Source: Gymnogyps californianus
Taxonomy: Eukaryota; Chordata; Aves; Accipitriformes; Cathartidae
Reading direction: 5' to 3'
NCBI RefSeq assembly: GCF_018139145.2
Contig: NC_059476.1
Coordinates: 16,303,543-16,367,542, forward strand
Length of the DNA: 64,000 nucleotides
A program made the translations under genes and the position numbers. Position 1 is the first letter of the stretch, and each line of letters begins with the position of its first letter. The notes beneath the pieces are model-generated. The model searched no databases and was not told the DNA's origin. It was given only the letters and a program-made list of their open reading frames with translations. This document shows, one piece after another, positions 56,101-64,000 of the stretch.

Positions 56101-57663
56101 GCTGGGTGTGGGGAGGGCTCAGCACTGAGCTGTGTCTCTCCTTCCCCCAGGTACCGCTCCAGCTGTTCCCACAGCTCCTCCTCCCGCTCCAGCTGTGGGT
56201 CATGTGGCAGGTCCCGGGACAGGTCCTCATCCTCATCATCAACATCCTCCTACTCATCCAGGTCCACGTCCCGCAGCCAGTCCCGCTCCCGCTCCCCCTC
56301 GCCCCGCAGGAGGAGTAACAGGCGGAGAAGGTGAGCGTGGCCACCTTGCAGGGGTGTGAGCTCCCCCTAACCCATCTCCTGGCCTCCTGTGTCCTGGGCA
56401 GGGGTGGACCCACTCCTTCAATATCTCCCTCGTGTCCGGGATCACTCTCTTCTGGCACTCCCATGACCCTGTAGCTCATGTGTCCGGTTTCTGCCCTGCC
56501 AGATACAGTTACGACGCACAGGACCACTACCAAAGGCAGAGGATCCTCCAGAAGGAACGTGCAATAGTGAGTGCTGGAGGGCTGGGAAGCTGGGGCTGGA
56601 GATTTCGGGGTCCCCAGCCGCTCCATCACTTCAGAAAGCCGTGGGGTCGCAGCCTTGCAGGCAGCATTGCTGGGAGGCTCTGGCCAGGGCATGGTGTCAT
56701 GGGTGGCGATGCAGGGAGGGTGCTGTGTGCGAGAGGTCCTGCTCACCGGGAGGGCTTGGAGATGCCAAGTCCCCCTGTTCCCATCTCACGGGACGGTGCC
56801 TGCCTGCCCGCAGGAGGAGCGGCGAGTTGTGTTTATTGGCAAGATCCCCAGCAGGATGACACGGTCGGAGCTGCGGCACCGCTTCTCTGTGTTCGGGGAC
56901 ATCGAGGAGTGCACCCTGCACTTCCGCTCCGAGGGGTAAGAGCTGTGGGGACATGGGGTAGCCCCTTCCCAGGGATGGGTCCTCTTGGCCCTCTTCCCAT
57001 TCCTCAAGGGGACGGTGCAGACCAAGGTGGGACAAACATACTGCGTTGCTGATCTCCTTCCTTCTCCTTCTTCTCCGGCTCCAGGGACAACTATGGCTTT
57101 GTCACCTACCGCTATGCCGAGGAAGCCTTTGCTGCCATTGAAAGCGGGCACAAGCTGCGGCGCCCGGACGAGCAGCCCTTCGACCTGTGCTTCGGCGGCC
57201 GCCGGCAGTTCTGCAGGAGGAACTATGCCGACTTGGGTGAGTCGCACAGCTCCTAGGTTGGGGGGTGGCACCCTGGGTCCTGTCTCCTTCCCAGAGGTGT
57301 AGGGGTCCCCATCCTTGGAGTCAGTCAGGCTTGGCTTGGCAGGGCCATGTCCAGGGATAGTCCTGCCCCAAGGGGAGGTTGGATGGGGGCTCCCCATCCC
57401 TCCAGCGCTGTGATGGAGGCCAGGTCCGGTCCTCCGTCAGCCCGGCTCTGGGTTCAGAGGTTGGCACGTGAAGCGAGATGGGAAGGAGTTGCTGTGGGGA
57501 CGGCCGGAACTGTGCCAGTGTCCCCATGGCTCAAGGCAGCCTCTCCCCATGTCTTCCAGACTCAAACCGGGAGGATTTTGACCCGGCCCCTGTCAAGAGC
57601 AAGTTCGACTCCCTCGACTTCGACACGCTGCTGCGGCAGGCACAGCGCAGCCTGCGGAGGTAG
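43971..57663 (+). CDS. PPRC1: PPRC1 (PRC), PGC-1-related transcription coactivator
   Basis: Nuclear growth-regulated coactivator of the PGC-1 family acting with NRF-1 and related factors on mitochondrial biogenesis genes. Exons: 43971-44111, 47955-48195, 48338-48493, 48937-49056, 49446-52245, 52662-52715, 53126-53186, 53559-53626, 53782-54585, 56151-56330, 56503-56566, 56814-56935, 57085-57236, 57560-57663; about 1,690 aa, similar to human (1,664). N-terminal acidic activation region, large Pro/Ala-rich middle, LSSLL motif, DHDY HCF-1-binding motif, SR-rich stretches and a C-terminal RRM are all present. Two problems exist as assembled: exon 1 (phase 0) does not join exon 2 (phase 2), and exon 9 needs one more base. 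The downstream exons remain perfectly conserved, so the gene is probably functional. Confidence 0.95.
44112..47954 (+). other. PPRC1: PPRC1 intron 1 (3.8 kb)
   Basis: The 5' part is still CpG-rich. No exon is recognised, but the phase mismatch between its flanking exons means a small missed exon may lie here. Confidence 0.6.
47955..49056 (+). CDS. PPRC1: PPRC1 exons 2-4: N-terminal activation region
   Basis: Exon 2 encodes EEILGTMQNYLDSSVISIIE, matching the human LLGTMQSYMDASLISLIED region. Exon 3 encodes ELSLLTAITEILDSTDDE, the conserved acidic/Leu motif of PGC-1-family activation domains. Exon 4 is short and ends in a Ser run coded by AGC repeats (about 49020-49038). Exon 3 has a CAGCAG double acceptor that could include or drop one Gln. 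Confidence 0.9.
49446..52245 (+). CDS. PPRC1: PPRC1 large central exon
   Basis: A 2.8-kb exon of about 933 codons. Conserved islands include SLSELVKSMHPYCLPTF, a Lys/Arg-rich stretch (KKGRGRERARKSRKKK), SLREYRIRMLHRQ followed by KWPSIPEPPTELAEIPCLV, and the terminal KDIVQAFISEI. The rest is Pro/Ala-rich and diverged. The frame is open upstream through the intron to 49320, but the acceptor CTTCCCAG at 49438-49445 and family alignment fix the exon start. Confidence 0.93.
51063..51116 (+). repeat. PPRC1: Three 18-bp in-frame tandem repeats in the PPRC1 central exon
   Basis: Units 51063-51080, 51081-51098 and 51099-51116 read GCACCCGCCACGGCTCCA, the third with one C-to-T change, and encode the six-residue unit APATAP in the coding frame. 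The near-identity suggests recent expansion. Confidence 0.9.
52662..53626 (+). CDS. PPRC1: PPRC1 exons 6-8
   Basis: Exon 52662-52715 encodes IEATDLSSLLEQFEKSE, containing an LxxLL motif (LSSLL) and strongly conserved. Exons 53126-53186 and 53559-53626 encode AKKEEAP... and LQASELANVAG. Phases 1, 2 and 1 all join correctly. Confidence 0.93.
53782..54585 (+). CDS. PPRC1: PPRC1 exon 9: HCF-1-binding motif and SR region, with apparent 1-nt deletion
   Basis: The exon opens with TPPATPPHQLWKPL and SLLAKAKSP, contains DHDY (54000-54011, the HCF-1-binding DHxY motif) and SRWNVKHHRDITIKP. It then changes frame at a C-run (54287-54292) and continues with VLLSPAASPCRD and SRSRSRSRSFSPPPKRW. As given it is 804 nt, but the flanking exon phases require 805. 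This is most likely a homopolymer error. Confidence 0.88.
56151..56566 (+). CDS. PPRC1: PPRC1 exons 10-11: Arg/Ser-rich stretch
   Basis: The exons encode a Ser/Arg-rich run (SQSRSRSPSPRRRS) and DAQDHYQRQRILQKERAI, matching the segment just before the human RRM. The 1.6-kb intron before exon 10 (54,586-56,150) shows no other exon. Confidence 0.92.
56814..57663 (+). CDS. PPRC1: PPRC1 exons 12-14: RNA recognition motif and C-terminus
   Basis: RNP2 (VVFIGKI) is at the start of exon 12 and RNP1 (NYGFVTYRY) at the start of exon 13. The last exon encodes SNREDFDPAPVKSKFDSLDF, ends LRR and stops at TAG 57661-57663. The region is nearly identical to the human C-terminus, the most conserved part of the protein. 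Confidence 0.96.
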
Positions 57664-57895
57664 CGGCAGGCGAGGCGGAGCGCCCGCCCCCACTTTTATA
57701 CTCAAATACAAAAGACAAAAAAAGTATGGAGAGAGAGATGGGGTTTTTAAGAAAAAGAAAAAGGAAAAAAAGAAATTTGTTTTATAACCAATATTTAAGG
57801 AGGGCGGGTCATTTGCCTTCGACCGGAGGGGCCCAGGCGAGTGGCAGCCCCAGGCTTGCCCCAGCCATGTAATAAATGTGGATGCCCAAACAGCA
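57664..57895 (+). other. PPRC1: PPRC1 3' UTR with poly(A) signal
   Basis: A short UTR with an A-rich purine stretch (57,705-57,780) and AATAAA at 57871-57876. Confidence 0.75.
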
Positions 57896-60800
57896 GCGCT
57901 GCCTCGTCTCCTCCTTCGCATGGGCCATTCCCAGGCGTGGGCTCGGGCTGTGCCCCCTCAGGACCCCAGGGGCTCTGTGCTAGGGTCTGGCCCCATGAGA
58001 GGTGGCACAGGTCGGGGACCGGGTGCAGGAGTGGGGTGTCTGGGGAAAGTGGGGCAGGACTGGCGTCACCAAGCTGCTTTGAAGGGTCTGTGGCAGCCCC
58101 CGAATGGCCTGGCACGGGGTGAATGCCTCTTTGAGGACAGGCAGTGCAGGCCCCTCTGACCGTCTTCCGGGCTCTGCTGGAGCGAGGACTCAGCACCCCG
58201 GCCCCGAGGCACCCGGCTGGGTTTTGGGGCCACCTGCACCTCCCGTGGTGGCCACGGAGGGGCAGTGCAAGATCCTCCTCCACCACCGCTCCCTGCTGTG
58301 GGCTGGGGTACAAGGGGCTCAAGCCCTTGTCAGGAGCACAGGCAGGAGCTTGCCCGCTCTGAGGGCAGTGTGCGCAACTACGATATCTGCCTGTCCCCTT
58401 CGAGCCTGCTCGTTGGTTTTGCTGCAGCTCGCCAGAAGGAGAGGGACGTCTGACGTCTCATCTCTGGCTGTCCCCCGAGGGAGAGGTGTTGGTGTGACTG
58501 CAGAGAGGTTACAGGCATCCACAGTGGGCACAGCACAGTGGGATGGTGCTTGGCAGAGGAAGGATGGGCAGTGACAGGGAGGGGATGCAGGATGCCTGTC
58601 CGGCCCCCCGCAGTGCACTGCAGCTCACGGAGGAGAAGGGTAATCCCAGGCAGCCCCCAAGGGAGCATGCTTGGGCCTGCTGCCGAGCATCTTCCCTGCA
58701 CCTCACCCTGAGCCAGCGGTGCCGGGGCCTTGCACCCCGCTCTTGTGCTGGCAGCCAGAGAAAAGCCCTGCCTTGGGCTGCTCCTGGACTGGGACAAGCC
58801 TGGGGATCCCCAGCAGCAGAGTGGGGCTGAGCTGGCAGTGCTGGGTGGGAACCCTGAGATGGCATCAAGCACCCCGGCTTCAGAACTGGGACAGGCTTGG
58901 GCAGGGTGCAGTGGTCCCGGTTGGGCCCCCTCTCAGCACGCCCTGGGGTGGGGGAGCCTGCAGCTGCCCGGCTGGGCTCTGCAGAGCTGGGGGAGAGTGA
59001 AGGGAAGGGACGGGCAGGGGATGGACCTCCCCAGGGCTCCTGGCAGTGCCTGGGGTGGGAGGGGGCTGGTCAAAGTCCCCCCAGACCCCTTGCTTGATGG
59101 AGGCAGCACCCACTCCTCTAGTCGGAGAGCAGGGAGGGGAATAGCAGCAATAAACCCAGGGTGGGGTGTCCAGCGGGTGCGACGCAGGGTGGGGGGGTTC
59201 AGCCAAGCTGATGCTGATGCTGCCACTTGGATCATGCTCAGGCCTCCGAGGCCCTTTGGGGGTGTGCCTGGGGTGTGCTGCAGTAGTCTTGTGGTCCGGG
59301 ATTAGCACAGCGGCTGAAGCCCACTTGTGCCCTCTCTGCTCCCCTGGATGGAGAGGGATGCTCCTGCTCCTGCCTGCACGCTGGGTGACTCGTGCCGCTC
59401 CATAGCTTGGCCCAGGGAGGCCTCCACAGTACCCCAGGTATGTGGGGTGCAGTGAGGCTGCCAGCGGGGTGAGCCCTGGGGTGAGATCCCACCCTGCCCT
59501 CTCCTGCCTGGCCCTGGACTTTGCACAAGGGAGGGTCCAAGGAGGTGGCTGCAGGCAAAGGTGTGAGCGGGATGGGGCGGGGAAGCGGGCAGGGGGTTGT
59601 TAATCAGTAATGCAGCTCTTCCCAAGGACGTCGGCTTGGCAGGAGGGGGTGAAAGCCAGGCCCCGCAGGGACTCAGAGGGAAGATGTGAGTGTCCCTTTT
59701 TGGGAGTCCATGCAAACCCCTTTTGCTGCAGCACACATGCAGCCCCTCTCCTGCCCAGGGCAGCTGGGCCGATCATGGTGCTGACAAGCATCTCCCTGGT
59801 CTCTGAGCTGCCACAGCAGCGCTGAGAGCGTGTGGATCCAAGCGAGTGTTGCAGGGAGAGCGCCTGTTCAACCAGCTGCGAAAACACCCGCAAGCTGTAG
59901 GCTGATTCAGGTCTGAGGAAGGGCTCATGTGCCCAAGAGCTGGGCTGGTTTCTCCAACTGCTTTAGGTGGTCTGAAGTTCCTTCATAGCCTTTCCTCGAA
60001 CATCTGCTGCAGCTGTGGAGGCAGGCAGGAGCTGGGAGCATCACAGGGAAGCCAGAGCTGGACATGGGGGACGTCCCCTGGCAGAACAACCCCGGGGACC
60101 CTGGGGGATGTGCTACCCCACGGACCTGAGGTGTGTGCATTTGGGCAGCCCTGTGAGCACGGCGTCACCCCAAATGCGTGTGCCGCTGGCCACAGCGCAA
60201 ACAAGGCTGGATCCTTGTGTTCCTGGGGCTGGGCTGCACATGGTCCCCTCTCCTCACTCCTGCGGGTGAGGAAAGGCAGGGGGTGTGAAAGCGTTTGTGT
60301 TGCCAAAAGAATTAACACCCTGCTGTTGTGCCCTATAAATCTTTCAAGTGTTAGAGGCTGGCTTTATCCCCCCGTGTTACAGTTTAATGGTTTCCGTTAG
60401 CAATAACCTGGCCCTGTGTTCTGGGGTTATTGATTTAAGGTCTGTTGTGGAGGCTGTGAGAGTTGCAGAAAGGTGTTTTCCTGCCGCCCAGCCGGCCGCA
60501 AAGGCGCCGTTGCAAAGAGGAGGCAGGAGAGCGGGAAGCAGTGCACAGCCAGCTCTCTGGAAGTGCGGGTGCTGGCGGGAGCTGTCTGGAGAGGATCAGA
60601 GGACAGTGGCGAGGAGCAGCACTTGGAGCACGTCCCTCGCTCACCCCTGCAGCCAGCAGGCACGGCTGCAGCCGCAGAGGTGGCCGTAGCTGTCGTGGTA
60701 GCAGGGCAGCATGGATGCATCCCCTGAGCTCTAACACAGGCGGGACGTGCCTGCCTTCGGCTCTTGTTGGAGTTGTTGCGTGCGTGGACGGCCCCTGGCT

Positions 60801-63800
60801 CGATGGCAGGCAGCTCTGTGTGCCTCCCCTGTGCCAGCCGGACCACCCTGCTGCACTGCAGACAGCCCAGTTTGGGAGTTTGGACCTGGAGCTCCCGAGG
60901 CAGAGCCAAGCCTTGGCTCTCCTCTGCGCACACCAATAGGTGAGTCCTGCTGGTGGCCACATCGCTGGCCCAGAATAGTCCCCCTTGCCTTGCAGGTGCC
61001 CTTTGGAAGAGGCTGGGGTGCAGCTCATGCACAGCCTTTTCCCTGCTGGCATCAGCAGTACCTGTGGAGGTTTCCCCTGCTAGAGGCATACCAGAGGTGC
61101 GGGGCAGAGCTGGGGCTTTGTAGGGACCCCAGCTCCTGGGGGGAGTCTCTTGGAAGCAAATCCGCTTCACCCAAGGCACATGGTGCATGTAGGACGGCCA
61201 ACCTTCCTCCTACAAGTCGCAGCATCCTTCGACATCCTTCACTGCCTGCGTCAGTGGCTCTGCCCCGAGCTGCAGCAGCCCATGGCTTGGACTACACAAG
61301 GGGTGTTTTCTGAGAGGTCACTAAGCAGAGCTGGGGTTTTCACTCTATTTCTCTTCAAGGCACTCTCAACCTTTCCCCTTCTGTTCTTGCTGCTGCAGAC
61401 TCCACTCTCTTGTGGTTGTCCCTAACCCTCCCTGCACCAGGCCCTGCCGCCTGTGCCCTTCTGCTGGAACAAACTTCCAAGGGACTGATGCTGATTTCAC
61501 ACCTTCCTCCTCCCTTTCTCTTCTCATTCCCTCTTGCGTTAGTATGTCCTGAACGTGATCTCCAAGCTAGAAAGCAGCTAGAAGGGCATCCAGAGTGGTC
61601 TTTCATCATGGTTAAAACCTGGAAGGTGAGGGGCCTGTGCTCTGTGCATAAGCTGGTTTGGACCCCATGTGCAAAAGGCAGTGGGGCAGCAGGAGAGTCT
61701 GACAGCAGCACTCCTTGCACACCTCTGCCCAGGGCTGGAGGCTGCACAGCCCTTGTCCCCACTGCTTTGCTCAACGTTTCCCCAGCAACAGCAGAGCCCC
61801 TTATCCTCAGGAAAGGTTGTTCTGGGACCTTGGAGTTGGATGTTGCCAGGTGCTGAGCACCCACATTGCCATGAGGTGGGTGTGCTTTTCCACACTTCGG
61901 ATGTTCACACTTAAGATCCAACTTAAGATGTTCAGCGTGCTCATCCTGAAAGCTGACAGGGACCCCTGTGGGGATAGGTGCCAGACACGAACCTGGCTAT
62001 GCAATGCTCCTTGCTGTTTGCACCCATTCCCTTCCTTGGGACCACCCGTCCTTGAGATTCAGACTGACTCCGCACATCCAAGAGCTCAGAGGTCCTGATC
62101 CAAAGCAGAGGCTGCTGTGTCGTGTCTGTGCCCCCCCAGCCAGGGCTCCCTGCACTGGGAGCCTCACAGGGGTACCCAGCTTCAGGGCACCTGCAGAGAG
62201 GGGCCATGGGAGTTTGGTGCTGGGATCACTAGAAACGTGGGCTCAGAGGAGCCCCTGAGAGCTGGGAGAGATGCTCATCCCCCTACGGCAAGCAGAGCCT
62301 GCAGGTTTGGAGCTCCCTCACTCTCACACCTTCTCTGCTGTCTTACACATCCCTCATCCGAAATCCCCGCCTGCCTGCAAGCAAGCCCTGGAGGGCAGCC
62401 AGTGGTCGTGCGTGCTTTAAATCTGTGCTCGTACAGCTGAGAGCCTGGGTTAATTCCCATGTTCCTTCTTACAGCTGCTTTTGCAGTTATCGTGTGTACT
62501 TGTGTTCACATTGGGGCAGTCCTCCAGGGTCACCCCATAGCCAAGTGTCCTGCAGTTGTGAGTAAAGGTGCAATGAATGTTCTGCCGGTGCCTCTAAACT
62601 GGACACCTGCTCCACTCGCCCCACAAACCAGGCGCTGCAAATGCTTCCTGACTCCTCTCAGCAAAAAAGCTGCAGCTGTAGCATGCCACAGGAAGCAAGC
62701 AGGGAGATTAAGTGACCATGTGGTCTGCAGCCTGGTGATGGCAGAGAATTTGTGAAAAAAAATTACATAGGATCTAGAAAATAGATGTGAACTTGGAGAA
62801 GTGCAAAAAAACCCCCCCAAAACCACAAAAAAAATGCAACCACAATTTTTCTATCAATCCAGGAAAATTCCCTCCTGACCCTAATCTGGCAATAGCATTA
62901 AGCCTAATGTGTGAGCAGACCTCTGGGACTGTAATGCTGGGAGCACCAGTGCATGAGGTGCAGAGCTTGTCTTTAGTGCTCCGGAAGAAGGAAAACCTCA
63001 GTACCTTTAGAAGCAAATTAAGGGGAAAATTGTTTATTCTTCATATTCACAGTGACCAGCAGAAACCTGGAAGCCTGGGGTTGAAGCAGCACCTCCTCCA
63101 AACAACCTTAGCGCTGCTCGCTCCTTGGCCAGCCAGGAGCCGTGTCCCAGGCTGAACTGCCCATCTCGGGTTCCTCCATTTGGAAGTTTATGGAGGGAGT
63201 TCTGTCAAACTGTACGTTAAATTGATCTGAGTTTCTCTGCCCCATTACCCTTCTTGGAAGGCTGATGCCGAACTTCACTCCTGGCAGGGCTAGCAACTCT
63301 CCAATTCACCATCTAAACTTATTCATTATTTTGTGCCATTGTTGTATGTCTTAAAGATTTTATTAACATTTTCTTATTTACAATTTTCTTTCAGTGGTTC
63401 TTCAGAAATACATTTGTCCCCTCTCAGCCTCTGTCTGGCCAGAACAAGCGAAACTCTTCTAGCAGATCTTCATCAGCTGGTGCTTGTTTGTCTCGGTATG
63501 CAAATAGTTTTTCTCTGTGCAGTGGAAATTTATCCTTCCTGGATGCAGAGCTACAAGGATATTCTGGAAGAAGTCTCACAATGCCTTGCGCAATGGCAAT
63601 AATGTTTCTGTCTCTGCTAAAAATAACTTGTCTGATGCATCCTAGCATCATGCCATTCCTTTTTCACAGAAGCATCACGCTGCTGCTTCACATTCATCCT
63701 TCAGTGCACTAAGGTCTTTTTATTCCTTTGGTGCCTCCATTTCATCAGTTTATAGCAAATGTCCTTACTGCTGGTCCCCAAGTGTTTAAATTTGCCCTTT

Positions 63801-64000
63801 CTGCTGTTATATTTCACCCTACTTCCCCCATCCCTTGACAAGGTCAAGGTCCCCTTCTTCTTCCTCTGTGAGGAACTACTTCTCTCAGCACTTGCAATCC
63901 CTCCCAGCCCTGTGCTGCCTCTGCATTTTGGGAGCTCGCACTTGGCTCTTCTGAAATTACCGATGGATTTACTAACCTGAATGTATTCCCAAGATACGTG
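57896..64000. other. Downstream intergenic region; no gene recognised
   Basis: 58-61 kb is GC-rich and 62.4-64 kb AT-richer. No frame resembles NOLC1, the gene expected next by human order, or any other protein I know. Isolated splice-like or AATAAA motifs (for example near 59,150) have no supporting exons. An octamer ATGCAAAT lies at 63498-63505. Old repeats may be present in the last kilobase, but I cannot name one. Confidence 0.5.

Noticed and set aside
60731..61320. Moderately long plus-strand frames with a donor-like GTGAGT near 60,940
   Set aside because: There is no protein similarity, no matching acceptor or poly(A) arrangement, and composition is like the surrounding intergenic DNA.
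57896..64000. Start of NOLC1, expected next by human gene order
   Set aside because: No exon resembling the NOLC1 LisH N-terminus or its Ser/Lys repeats is visible, so the gene presumably begins beyond the window.
62750..64000. Possible old interspersed repeat or retroelement remnant at the AT-rich right end
   Set aside because: I could not recognise CR1 terminal repeats, LTR ends, target-site duplications or retroelement protein motifs, so I do not call it.

Overview
The window is GC-rich vertebrate nuclear DNA with CpG-island promoters, short introns, canonical GT-AG splice sites and many poly-C or poly-G runs. Gene content and compactness suggest a bird, or possibly another sauropsid. I recognise four protein-coding genes, three of them with human counterparts clustered at 10q24.32 (HPS6 - LDB1 - PPRC1), plus the divergent promoter of a fifth, probably ARMH3. 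Every identification rests on reading translated exons by eye against remembered family members; no database search was run.

Layout. 1-2.1 kb: AT-richer non-coding DNA, probably ARMH3 intron 1. 1.6-2.7 kb: CpG island holding a bidirectional promoter with two NRF-1-type sites; a minus-strand splice donor at 2114 marks the leftward (ARMH3-like) transcript. 2959-5418 (+): intact HPS6 in a single coding exon, 819 aa. 9.4-19.9 kb (-): a complete 24-exon prominin gene with five membrane spans. It is a third paralogue (PROM3-like) that the human interval lacks, and I think it is the most interesting item. It converges on HPS6. 20.7-21.3 kb: its CpG island. 23.4-39.8 kb (-): LDB1, with a 2.4 kb 3' UTR, ten coding exons encoding the usual 375 aa, and a roughly 9.7 kb 5' intron carrying candidate regulatory elements. 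41,238-41,737: a run of exactly 500 N. 43.7-57.9 kb (+): PPRC1 (PRC), a PGC-1-family coactivator, with 14 recognised exons. One apparent single-base deletion in a C-run breaks its frame in this assembly. 57.9-64 kb: no gene recognised; NOLC1, the expected next gene, has not begun.

Functionally the genes are unrelated neighbours, not a pathway: HPS6 (BLOC-2, lysosome-related organelle biogenesis), prominin (membrane protrusions), LDB1 (LIM-domain cofactor and enhancer looping) and PPRC1 (NRF-1-linked mitochondrial gene coactivation). Shared features are CpG-island promoters with NRF-1, YY1 and ZNF143-like motifs and two head-to-head pairs, ARMH3/HPS6 and LDB1/PPRC1.
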